The translations under genes were made by a program, and so were the position numbers. Below are positions 7,421-14,114 of a DNA stretch of 30,765 nucleotides, piece after piece. The DNA is taken from NCBI GenBank assembly GCA_002404055.1, contig DHIZ01000014.1, positions 1 to 30,765 on the forward strand, written 5' to 3'. The notes beneath the pieces are model-generated. The model searched no databases. It was not told the DNA's origin and worked only from the letters and a program-made list of their open reading frames with translations. The DNA comes from Chloroflexi bacterium UBA4733 (GTDB taxonomy: Bacteria > Chloroflexota > UBA4733). The first letter of the stretch is position 1. The number at the start of each line of letters is the position of its first letter.

Positions 7421-7885
7421 ATGGCAACAACAGCGCAGACCTTCGACGCGAGACTCGTCGAAGACATGAAGACGGCGATGCGGGCCCGCGACGAGGTGCG
7501 GGTCAACGCGATCCGCTACTTGCGCTCAGCCGCCAAGAATCGCCAGATTGAACTGGGTCACCCACTCACCGACGCTGAGATGATTGACGTGATTCGGAAG
7601 CAACTGAAGCAGCGGCAGGATGCCATCGAGCAGTTCCGGGCCGCCGGCCGGCAAGACCTGGTCGACAAGGAGCAAGGTGACCTGGAGGTGCTGCAAGGGT
7701 ACATGCCGCAGCAAATGGATCGCGCCGCCGTTGAGGCGGTTGCCCGGGAGGTGATCGCGGAATTGGGCGCCTCGGGACCAGCCGACATGCGGCGCGTTAT
7801 GCCGGCGCTTGTGGCGCGGCTGCAGGGCCAGGCCGAGGGCCGCACGATTTCTGAGGTCGCCACTGCGCTCCTTCGTAAAGCCTGA
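7421..7885 (+). CDS. yqeY: GatB/YqeY domain protein
   Basis: A 154-aa stand-alone YqeY protein, homologous to the C-terminal tRNA-binding tail of GatB, the amidotransferase that makes Gln-tRNA or Asn-tRNA. The protein shows the family blocks: L-V-E-D-M-K-T-A-M-R-A-R-D near the N-terminus, LRSAAKNRQIELG at about 35-47, and K-Q-R-Q-D-A-I-E-Q-F at about 66-75. The C-terminal part ends EGRTISEVATALL. Length fits the family (about 150 aa). It often neighbours rpsU, dnaG or ybeY; here ybeY begins at the very next base after its stop codon, indicating translational coupling. Its precise biochemical role remains unsettled in the family. Confidence 0.92.
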   Translation: MATTAQTFDARLVEDMKTAMRARDEVRVNAIRYLRSAAKNRQIELGHPLTDAEMIDVIRKQLKQRQDAIEQFRAAGRQDLVDKEQGDLEVLQGYMPQQMDRAAVEAVAREVIAELGASGPADMRRVMPALVARLQGQAEGRTISEVATALLRKA

Positions 7886-8374
7886 ATGGGAGCGGCGGCC
7901 GGCCTGGTAGACCACCTGGTGAGCGTTGTCGGCGATGAGCCGGTAGCGGCCGGGTTGGCGGAACTTATCGAGCGGGCGGCGCTCGCCACGTTGCACCAGC
8001 AAGGCGTCGCGCAGGCGACGGAAGTCACCATCGCGCTCGTGTCCCCCGAGGAAATCCGCGAGCTCAACTGCACCTACCGGCAGGTCGACGAGGAGACTGA
8101 CGTGCTCTCCTTCGGCATGGATGACGACCAAGAACCCACGTCGTTGCCGGATGCCTTGCCGTATCTGGGCGACATCGCCATCAGCTTCCCTCGGGCAGAA
8201 GCACAGGCGCTGGAATACGGCCACAGCATCAAGCGCGAGTGCGCCTACCTCACGGTGCATGGCGTGCTCCATCTGCTGGGTCACGATCACCATGACCCTG
8301 ATGACCAGCGCCAAATGCGGGCGGCCGAGGAAGCGGTGCTCGCGCTGCTCGGCCTATCCCGCCGCGATGAGTAG
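7886..8374 (+). CDS. ybeY: Endoribonuclease YbeY (rRNA maturation)
   Basis: A zinc-dependent single-strand endoribonuclease acting in 16S rRNA 3'-end maturation and ribosome quality control. The diagnostic motif is H125-x3-H129-x5-H135 (HGVLHLLGHDHHD), which binds zinc. The conserved Arg (R59 in EEIRELN) and the DVLSFGMD strand at 72-80 are present. At 162 aa it is of normal length. The ATG follows the yqeY TGA with no intervening base, and no separate Shine-Dalgarno is apparent upstream, so it is probably translated by coupling. The moxR promoter candidate lies just after its stop. Confidence 0.95.
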   Translation: MGAAAGLVDHLVSVVGDEPVAAGLAELIERAALATLHQQGVAQATEVTIALVSPEEIRELNCTYRQVDEETDVLSFGMDDDQEPTSLPDALPYLGDIAISFPRAEAQALEYGHSIKRECAYLTVHGVLHLLGHDHHDPDDQRQMRAAEEAVLALLGLSRRDE

Positions 8375-8388
8375 TGGCAGCCGCAGAA

Positions 8389-8397
8389 TGGTATCAT
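8389..8397 (+). promoter_or_regulatory. Extended -10 promoter candidate for moxR
   Basis: TG at 8389-8390, one base, then TATCAT at 8392-8397 forms an extended -10 element. No good -35 is present, as expected for this promoter type. Transcription would begin about 8404. AAAGGG at 8422-8427 then serves as the Shine-Dalgarno for the ATG at 8435. It lies 14 bp after the ybeY stop codon, so moxR could be expressed separately from yqeY-ybeY. Confidence 0.45.
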
Positions 8398-8434
8398 CGG
8401 CAAATTGCAAACAGCACCAGAAAGGGTAGCCCCG

Positions 8435-9394
8435 ATGGCCGACCTGCGTACCCTGTCGCAACAGGTCGTGGCGAACGTCGAGCGCGTAATCGTGGGGAAG
8501 CGCGACGTCGTTGAGCTGACCTTGATCGCCCTGCTCTGCCGGGGCCATACGCTCATAGAGGACGTGCCCGGCGTCGGTAAAACCATGCTGGCAAAGTCGT
8601 TCGCGCGGTCTATCGGCTGCACCTTTCGCCGCATCCAGTTCACGCCCGACCTGCTGCCCAGCGACATCACCGGCGTGTCCATCTACAACCAGAAAACCCA
8701 GGAGTTCGACTTCCGTCCCGGGCCGATCGTTGGCCAGGTAGTGCTAGCCGACGAGATCAATCGCGCTACGCCGAAGACGCAATCCGCGCTGCTGGAGGCG
8801 ATGGAAGAGGGCCAGATGACGGTGGAAGGCCAGACCTTTCCGCTGCCAATACCGTTCATCGTGCTGGCGACGCAGAATCCTATCGAATACGAGGGCACCT
8901 TTCCCCTACCGGAAGCACAGCTCGACCGTTTTATCATGTCTGTCCGTCTGGGCTATCCGTCCGTACGTGACGAGATCGCCATCCTGGAGAGCCAGCAGTT
9001 GCAACACCCGCTCACCAGTCTGGAGCCGGTGATTGACGTGGACCAGCTCATCGAACTGCAAGAGCAGGTCCGGCGCGTCTACGTCGACCCTTTGGTGAAG
9101 CAGTACATCGTGGATATCACCACGGCCACCCGCAGCCATGCTGATGTCTATCTGGGCGCCAGCCCGCGCGGTTCGTTGGCGCTCTTTAGGACCGGGCAGG
9201 CGCGCGCGGCCATTCAGGGACGAGACTTCGTGATTCCCGACGATATCAAGGCGCTGGCGGAAGTGACGCTCGCCCATCGCCTGATCATCAATCCGGCGGC
9301 ACGCATTCGCAACATTGGTCCGCGCGACATCGTCAAAGAGGTGCTCAACTCCCAGCCGGTTCCAGGGTCACGTCCCGGCGAGCGCGTGCGCTGA
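8435..9394 (+). CDS. MoxR family AAA+ ATPase
   Basis: A 319-aa MoxR-type AAA+ ATPase, thought to act as a chaperone that matures metal-binding or membrane complexes. Walker A is G46-V-G-K-T50 preceded by EDVP. Walker B is VVLADE (102-107) followed by INRA. Sensor 1 is [11 protein letters not shown], and the Arg-containing PEAQLDRF block follows. The C-terminal lid domain includes [13 protein letters not shown] at 8435 is preferred over the TTG at 8405 because AAAGGG lies 7 nt before it and the protein then starts at the usual position. MoxR genes usually precede a DUF58 (vWA-like) gene and a transglutaminase gene; neither is present, and ispE overlaps its stop instead. Confidence 0.92.
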   Translation: MADLRTLSQQVVANVERVIVGKRDVVELTLIALLCRGHTLIEDVPGVGKTMLAKSFARSIGCTFRRIQFTPDLLPSDITGVSIYNQKTQEFDFRPGPIVGQVVLADEINRATPKTQSALLEAMEEGQMTVEGQTFPLPIPFIVLATQNPIEYEGTFPLPEAQLDRFIMSVRLGYPSVRDEIAILESQQLQHPLTSLEPVIDVDQLIELQEQVRRVYVDPLVKQYIVDITTATRSHADVYLGASPRGSLALFRTGQARAAIQGRDFVIPDDIKALAEVTLAHRLIINPAARIRNIGPRDIVKEVLNSQPVPGSRPGERVR

Positions 9395-10266
9395 ACGGTT
9401 GCTCGGTACGCGCCCACGCCAAGATCAACCTGAGCCTGGAAGTCACAGGTCGCCGCGCTGACGGCTATCACGAACTCGTGTCGGTGTTTCAGGCCGTGAC
9501 GCTGTGCGATGTGTTGGAGTTCGAGACGGCTGGCGATGTCACACTGGTGAGTGACCCGCCATTACCGTTCGACAGTGCCACCAACCTGGCCTTGCGGGCG
9601 GCATTGTTGCTGCGGGCGACAGCACGTGTGCAGGCAGGCGCGCGCATCCGGCTACGCAAGCGCATTCCTGTCGCGGCCGGCCTTGGTGGTGGTAGCGCCG
9701 ATGGCGCAGCGACGCTGCTGGCACTCCAGACGCTGTGGGGACTGACGACTTTTGACCTCAACCCGATTGCCGTGCAGTTGGGTTCCGACGTGCCGTACTT
9801 CTTCGGTTCGGCCACAGCGCTGGTGCGGGGGCGCGGCGAACGCCTGACATCGTTGCCGCCATTGTCCCCCCGAGCAGTGCTCCTCGTTCGCCCCCCGGTC
9901 GCCCTGGCGACAGCACACGTCTTCGCGCAATTGCGCCCGCCGGAGTGGACCGATGGCAGTGCGACGCTGTCCCTGGCGGCGTCCCTGGCGGCTGGTGAGG
10001 GGATGGTGGAGGAGCATCTACGGAACGGCCTCCTGGCCGCTGCCGAACGCTGTTGTCTGCCCCTTCGGACCCTGCGCGAGGCATTGCAAGCCGAAGGCTG
10101 GACTCCGCATCTGAGCGGCAGTGGGCCGACGATCTTTCTCTTCCCTGAGTCACCTGCCGAGGCGGCACGTATCCGAACGTGCGCCGAGGCATTGGGCGCG
10201 GAGTGTTGGGGATGCCGCACACTTCGACAACCACCGCTGAAAGTGCGTCGGCCGGGGCTTGAATAG
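9391..10266 (+). CDS. ispE: 4-diphosphocytidyl-2-C-methyl-D-erythritol kinase
   Basis: Phosphorylates CDP-ME at the 2-hydroxyl in the non-mevalonate (MEP) isoprenoid pathway. It is a GHMP kinase of about 291 aa. The N-terminal block A-K11-I-N-L-S-L with the catalytic Lys is encoded from 9418 onward. The ATP-binding Gly-rich motif [15 protein letters not shown] is at about 93-107, the catalytic Asp is D133 in LGSDVPYF, and the LSGSGPTIF motif 3 lies near the C-terminus. A start at GTG 9478 would remove the first 29 residues, including Lys11. The only sensible start codon before AKINL in this frame is CTG at 9391, which overlaps the moxR TGA as CTGA. This is either a rare CTG start or a base change from ATG. 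Confidence 0.9.
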   Translation: MNGCSVRAHAKINLSLEVTGRRADGYHELVSVFQAVTLCDVLEFETAGDVTLVSDPPLPFDSATNLALRAALLLRATARVQAGARIRLRKRIPVAAGLGGGSADGAATLLALQTLWGLTTFDLNPIAVQLGSDVPYFFGSATALVRGRGERLTSLPPLSPRAVLLVRPPVALATAHVFAQLRPPEWTDGSATLSLAASLAAGEGMVEEHLRNGLLAAAERCCLPLRTLREALQAEGWTPHLSGSGPTIFLFPESPAEAARIRTCAEALGAECWGCRTLRQPPLKVRRPGLE

Positions 10267-10385
10267 CAGCAATTTCCGTGCCTATGTCACACATGAGCAA
10301 GGGACCGTAGGAAATTCAGGCTATCTGATACACCGAAATCAACACTCTTCCTTTACTATGCAAGGGCACCACGGAAATAGCGGTG

Positions 10386-10425
10386 TCCACCGGCACACGA
10401 TGCCGGACGGCAAGGTGGAGGAGGG
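10386..10425 (+). promoter_or_regulatory. Hairpin overlapping the Shine-Dalgarno of the CHAP gene
   Basis: A perfect 6-bp stem (CCGGCA 10390-10395 with TGCCGG 10401-10406, 5-nt loop) precedes the strong Shine-Dalgarno GGAGGAGGG at 10417-10425. An alternative pairing, TCCACC 10386-10391 with GGTGGA 10414-10419, would cover the first bases of the Shine-Dalgarno. The upstream segment 10267-10380 is visibly more AT-rich than the surroundings and holds a 9-bp inverted repeat, 10272-10280 with 10370-10378. A regulated leader is possible but unproven. It does not match a riboswitch I know. Confidence 0.35.
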
Positions 10426-10434
10426 ATCGACAGG

Positions 10435-10842
10435 GTGCGTCGATTTATTGCGGCGATTGCGCTGGCAGTCACACTGGTTACGGCCAATCCGCCGCAGCAG
10501 CAAGCCGAAGCGGCCTGGAACGCCTTCCCATATGGGCAATGCACCTGGTGGGCAGTCAACATGCGACCGGACCTGGCAGGCAGCGTGTGGGGCAACGCCT
10601 GGCACTGGGTCTACGAGGCCCACTGGAGCGGTTGGAACGAAGGCTATAACGCTCAACGCGGCGCCGTTGCGATCTTTCAACCGGGAGCCGGTGGCTCGGG
10701 TTGGCTGGGTCATGTCGCCTACGTGACGGCAGTCGGCAACAACGGCTGGTTCCAGGTCAGCGAGATGAACTTTCCCTGGTGGGGCCGCGTCAGCTACCGC
10801 TGGACGCACACGGGCTGGGGCGTGTCGTTCATCTACTGGTGA
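10435..10842 (+). CDS. Secreted small CHAP-domain peptidoglycan hydrolase, Trp-rich
   Basis: A 135-aa protein with a signal peptide (RR then a hydrophobic core AAIALAVTLV, cleavage likely after AEA near residue 26) and a minimal CHAP (amidase/peptidase) domain. The catalytic Cys is C36 in YGQCTWWA, the His is H93 in LGHVAYV, and the third residue is probably E110 (QVSEMN). CHAP enzymes cut peptide or amide bonds in peptidoglycan. No other domain is present, and the mature part is only about 109 aa. It contains 15 tryptophans, which is extreme. GTG at 10435 is the start, since GGAGGAGGG ends 9 nt before it and the signal peptide begins there. A strong terminator follows 38 bp after the stop, so it appears to be monocistronic. 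Confidence 0.85.
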   Translation: MRRFIAAIALAVTLVTANPPQQQAEAAWNAFPYGQCTWWAVNMRPDLAGSVWGNAWHWVYEAHWSGWNEGYNAQRGAVAIFQPGAGGSGWLGHVAYVTAVGNNGWFQVSEMNFPWWGRVSYRWTHTGWGVSFIYW

Positions 10843-10880
10843 TGCGCTATCATGGTGGCGTGAACTCGCACGCGTAAATG

Positions 10881-10912
10881 AAGGGCCGGTCACCACCGGC
10901 CCTTTTGTTTTG
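10881..10912 (+). terminator. Rho-independent terminator after the CHAP gene
   Basis: A perfect 10-bp stem (AAGGGCCGGT 10881-10890 with ACCGGCCCTT 10895-10904) encloses a 4-nt loop and is followed by a T-rich tract (TTTTGTTTTGT from 10903). It separates the CHAP gene from ftsY. It is the clearest intrinsic terminator in the window. Confidence 0.92.
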
Positions 10913-10968
10913 TCTGTCGTCAGCCCGTCACCGGCTGCCGGAGGCAACACCAGGGAGCAGTGGTTGCA

Positions 10969-11901
10969 ATGCCGGGCCTTTTTGGCCGCCTCAACCCCTT
11001 CCGGCGCCCGCTGGAGAAGACGCGCGAAGGCTTTTTCGGTCGCGTCACCACACTCTTCGGCCGAGCCCAGAAGATTGACGCCGAGTTTTGGACTGAACTG
11101 GAAGACCTGCTCATTGAGGCCGATCTAGCCGACACCGCCGAGGAGGTGCTGGACGATCTCAAGCGGCGCGTCCAGGAGGACCGCATGCGTTCGCCGCGCG
11201 ATGTGCAAGACGCTCTGCAAGCAGAGTTGATTCGCCTCCTCGGTCCGTCACAGGAACCGCTGGCCCGGGTCGCCGGGCTGACGACGGTGCTGGTCGTCGG
11301 TGTCAACGGCGTCGGCAAGACGACCTTTATCGCCAAGCTGGCGCACCGGCTCAGCCAGTCGGGCGAGCGCGTGATCCTGGCCGCCGGTGACACCTTTCGC
11401 GCCGGGGCGGTCGAGCAGTTGAAGCGCTGGGGCGAACGAGTGAACGTGCCGGTCATCAGTCACCAACCCGGCGCCGACCCGGGAGCGGTAATCTTCGACG
11501 CCATGCAGGCGGCCAAGACGCGCAACTTCACCTATTGCATCCTGGACACAGCCGGCCGCATCCACACCAAGCACAACCTCATGGAAGAACTCCAGAAGCT
11601 GGAGCGCGTGGCGCAAAAGGTGGACCCCACCGCTCCCCAGGAAATCCTGCTGGTGCTCGATGCCGTCACCGGCCAGAACGCCATCCAGCAGGCCAAAAAG
11701 TTCGCCGACACTGTCGACATCACCGGCGTCGTCGTCACGAAGCTCGATGGTTCGTCCAAAGGCGGCGCCCTCTTCGCCGTGGCTCGCGAGCTCCGCGCCC
11801 CCATCAAGTTCGTCGGCACAGGTGAGAAGCTGGAAGACCTCCAACTGTTCGACGCTGAGGCGTTCGTGCGGGCGCTCTTTGAGCGGGAAGAGACGGAGTG
11901 A
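10969..11901 (+). CDS. ftsY: Signal recognition particle receptor FtsY
   Basis: The SRP-receptor GTPase that docks ribosome-SRP complexes at the membrane. The protein has about 310 aa, with a short N domain and an NG GTPase domain and no long acidic A domain, as in many non-proteobacterial FtsY proteins. GTPase motifs are G1 GVNGVGKT (111-118), DTFRAGA (141-147), G3 DTAGR (193-197), G4 TKLD (257-260) and GTGEK (283-287). The N-terminus (MPGLFGRLNPFRRPLEKTREG) can form the membrane-binding amphipathic helix. AGGGAG at 10952-10957 is 11 nt before the ATG at 10969; the GTG at 10960 is the alternative but too close to the Shine-Dalgarno. The gene is convergent with thrB across the long palindrome. 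Confidence 0.95.
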   Translation: MPGLFGRLNPFRRPLEKTREGFFGRVTTLFGRAQKIDAEFWTELEDLLIEADLADTAEEVLDDLKRRVQEDRMRSPRDVQDALQAELIRLLGPSQEPLARVAGLTTVLVVGVNGVGKTTFIAKLAHRLSQSGERVILAAGDTFRAGAVEQLKRWGERVNVPVISHQPGADPGAVIFDAMQAAKTRNFTYCILDTAGRIHTKHNLMEELQKLERVAQKVDPTAPQEILLVLDAVTGQNAIQQAKKFADTVDITGVVVTKLDGSSKGGALFAVARELRAPIKFVGTGEKLEDLQLFDAEAFVRALFEREETE

Positions 11902-11939
11902 GGGGGGGACTCAAATGCCGGTTGGGTAAGCCCGAACAG

Positions 11940-12064
11940 GGGCCGCGATTGCGATCGGCGGCCAAGCGACGGGGGCGACTGCGGTCGCGTTCTGAACCGT
12001 CAACGGCAGACCCAAGTGACCGCAGTCGCCCCCGTCGCTTGGCCGCCGATCGCAATCGCGGCCC
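11940..12064. repeat. Long perfect palindromic element (copy 2)
   Basis: Arms at 11940-11986 and 12018-12064 are 47 bp each and perfectly complementary, separated by a 31-bp loop (11987-12017). The element lies in the 210-bp gap between the convergent ftsY and thrB stop codons. No T-tract follows either arm. The right arm recurs at 4286-4332 with one mismatch, so this is a repeat family and not a unique terminator. Perfect arms next to a decayed copy suggest recent arrival or active maintenance. It could be a small non-autonomous palindromic repeat (REP/MITE-like) or a bidirectional RNA-processing or termination hairpin. Confidence 0.9.
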
Positions 12065-12111
12065 TGGTTGACTTTCAGCCGTCCCTTGCCTTATCTACGC
12101 CGAATTGCCCC

Positions 12112-13008
12112 CTACACCCGAACCGTCCCCCCCGCATCCACCTGCAGCACCAGCGCGCGTCCGGCAACGCCGTGCTCGCGGGCTGTCGCCAGCATGGCCG
12201 CTGCAACTTGTTCTGCTTTGTCGCGATGGGTCGGTGCGGCGGCGCTTGGACCGGCGCCGCTGACCGCGGCGCCGTAGGCGCCGGCGCTGCGCGCGGCATC
12301 CAGAATGGGCTGCATGGACTGATAAAGCGGCATCCGGTAGGGCTGGTGCAGACGGTCACCCATTGCGGTAGCGAGGAGCTGGAGTTGGCCGCCGGCCATC
12401 GCGCCGACCAGCAAGGCTGCGCGCCCAACGTTGTAGACGGCATCGCCCCGTAACACCTGCTGGGGTAGGACGGCGCGGGCTGCGGCTGTGGCGACAACGT
12501 ACTCCGGCACAAAGACGACCAGGCGCAAGGCGGGCGGCACATCGAGCCGCAACGTGACCAGGTTCGCGCCATCCTGCACGGCGATAGTGAAACCGCCGAG
12601 GAGCGCTGCCGTCGTGTTATCGGCGTGACCCTCGACGGCGGCTGCCAGGGCTAGTAAGCGGTCGGTCGGCAACTGCCGGCCGCTGAACGCCTCGCCCAGA
12701 CGCAGTCCGGCGGCAATCGCCGCGGAACTGCTGCCCAGACCGCGTCCCAGAGGGATCTGGTTCGTCAGGCGAAGCGAGAGGGGCGGGCGCTGCCACCCCA
12801 CCTCCGCGGCAAAACGATCCAACGCCAGCAAGACCAGGTTGGGTGCTCCAGCCTGCAACAACGCTGCGCCTTCCCCACTCACGATGAGCTCGTCGTGTTC
12901 GGACGGCGCCGCTCTGACCTCGTTGTAGAGCGCCAGCGCCAGCGCGGCAGCGTCGAACGCGCTGCCAAGATTGGCACTGGACGCCGGCGCACGCAGGTGG
13001 ACTTCCAT
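12112..13008 (-). CDS. thrB: Homoserine kinase (GHMP family)
   Basis: Phosphorylates L-homoserine in threonine biosynthesis, in the cytoplasm. The 298-aa protein begins with the GHMP substrate motif APASSANLGSAFD (8-20), as in ThrB, and has the ATP-binding loop IPLGRGLGSSSAA (85-97). The C-terminal GHMP motif is AAVSGAGPSAAA. Length fits ThrB (about 300 aa). ATG at 13006-13008 lies 2 nt after the rodA stop codon. A much longer open frame upstream is rodA read in another frame and is not part of this gene. It is the last gene of the mre-rod operon, an unusual place for an amino-acid biosynthesis gene. Another GHMP kinase specificity cannot be fully excluded. Confidence 0.88.
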   Translation of the reverse strand: MEVHLRAPASSANLGSAFDAAALALALYNEVRAAPSEHDELIVSGEGAALLQAGAPNLVLLALDRFAAEVGWQRPPLSLRLTNQIPLGRGLGSSSAAIAAGLRLGEAFSGRQLPTDRLLALAAAVEGHADNTTAALLGGFTIAVQDGANLVTLRLDVPPALRLVVFVPEYVVATAAARAVLPQQVLRGDAVYNVGRAALLVGAMAGGQLQLLATAMGDRLHQPYRMPLYQSMQPILDAARSAGAYGAAVSGAGPSAAAPTHRDKAEQVAAAMLATAREHGVAGRALVLQVDAGGTVRV

Positions 13009-13010
13009 GG

Positions 13011-14114
13011 CTAGAACTGCAACCTCCGTTGACGCATGCGGACGCTCTGCACGATACCGATGGCCAGTAGGCACGTTATCAGCGAGCTGCCGCCGGCGCT
13101 GATGAACGGCAACGGGATGCCCGTCACCGGCATGATGCGCAGGTTCATGCCGACGTTGACGAAGCCCTGGAACAGGATCATCCACATGACGCCGATGGCG
13201 ATAAACCGGCCGTAGAGATCCTGCGCCACCCCGGCGGCCTTGAGGATGCGATTGAGCAGCATACCGAACAACAGGAACAGCAACAGGCAGCCCAAGAACC
13301 CTAACTGTTCGGCGATGGCCGAGAAGATGAAGTCGCTCTGTTGGACGCGCAGGTAGTGTAGTTGGCTCTGCGCGCCGCGCGCCCACCCCTGTCCCATCCA
13401 GCCGCCGGAGCCGATGGCAATCAACGCCTGGATGATGTTGTAGCCGGCGCCGGTAGGATCCTTCTGGGGGTTCAGGAAGATTGTGAGCCGGGTGATCTGA
13501 TAGCCGTGGAGAAAGTGCAGAGCGAGCGGTGCACTCGTCACAGCGGCCCCGAGCAAGAGCAGCAGGTGGCGGATCCGCACGCCGGCCGCCGTCACCATGC
13601 CCACCCAGATGGCGATGTAGACCAGGGCGGTCCCCAGGTCCGGCTGGGGATAGACCAGCGCAGCGGGAACCGCCGCCACCAGCAGCGTCAGGAGCACGGC
13701 GCGCAGCGTCGTTATTCGTTCATCGAGGTCGGCCAGGACGCGCGCCAGGGTCAAGATCACAAGGAGCTTGCCGAGCTCCGACGGCTGAAAGGGCAGGATA
13801 CCCAGGTTGAGCCAGCGCTGAGCGCCGCCGGATGCGCGTCCCAGCACGAGGACCGCCAGGAGGAGCAGCACGTTTCCGGCGCACAGGGGCCAGAACAGCG
13901 CGCGAAAGACGCGGTAGTCGACACAACAGGCCATCAGGAGGAGGGCGAGGCCCATCAGGCCGTAGACTGCTTCCCGAATGGCGGCACTGCGGGCAGCCGC
14001 ATCAGCGCCGGGTGCGGCCAGTGCAGCATAGATCATGGCGATGCCGTAGGCGGTGAGCAGCAGGCTTAGCGTCACCAGCAGCGGGTCAAAGTAGCGCCAG
14101 AGCTTAGCCGACAT
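13011..14114 (-). CDS. rodA: Rod-shape SEDS peptidoglycan glycosyltransferase RodA
   Basis: Polymerises lipid II into glycan strands for lateral wall growth; an integral membrane protein of the SEDS family, 367 aa with about ten hydrophobic segments. Family blocks are G-A-Q-R100-W101-L-N-L-G, FQPSELGKL (109-117), YPQPDLGTALV (155-165), GYNIIQALIAIGSGG and SDFIFSAIAEQLGF (260-273). The Asp of the last block (D261) corresponds to the catalytic Asp of RodA proteins, so the enzyme looks active. The C-terminal block TGIPLPFISAGGSS is canonical. Its start overlaps the pbp2 stop by 11 nt, implying coupled translation with its partner protein. Confidence 0.95.
   Translation of the reverse strand: MSAKLWRYFDPLLVTLSLLLTAYGIAMIYAALAAPGADAAARSAAIREAVYGLMGLALLLMACCVDYRVFRALFWPLCAGNVLLLLAVLVLGRASGGAQRWLNLGILPFQPSELGKLLVILTLARVLADLDERITTLRAVLLTLLVAAVPAALVYPQPDLGTALVYIAIWVGMVTAAGVRIRHLLLLLGAAVTSAPLALHFLHGYQITRLTIFLNPQKDPTGAGYNIIQALIAIGSGGWMGQGWARGAQSQLHYLRVQQSDFIFSAIAEQLGFLGCLLLFLLFGMLLNRILKAAGVAQDLYGRFIAIGVMWMILFQGFVNVGMNLRIMPVTGIPLPFISAGGSSLITCLLAIGIVQSVRMRQRRLQF

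Noticed and set aside
9758..10300. Minus-strand frames opposite ispE
   Set aside because: Arg/Pro-rich low-complexity translation antisense to clear GHMP kinase motifs.
12112..13386. A 424-aa frame joining thrB to 378 bp of upstream sequence
   Set aside because: The N-terminal 126 residues are rodA read in another frame; the true thrB starts at 13008, 2 nt after the rodA stop.
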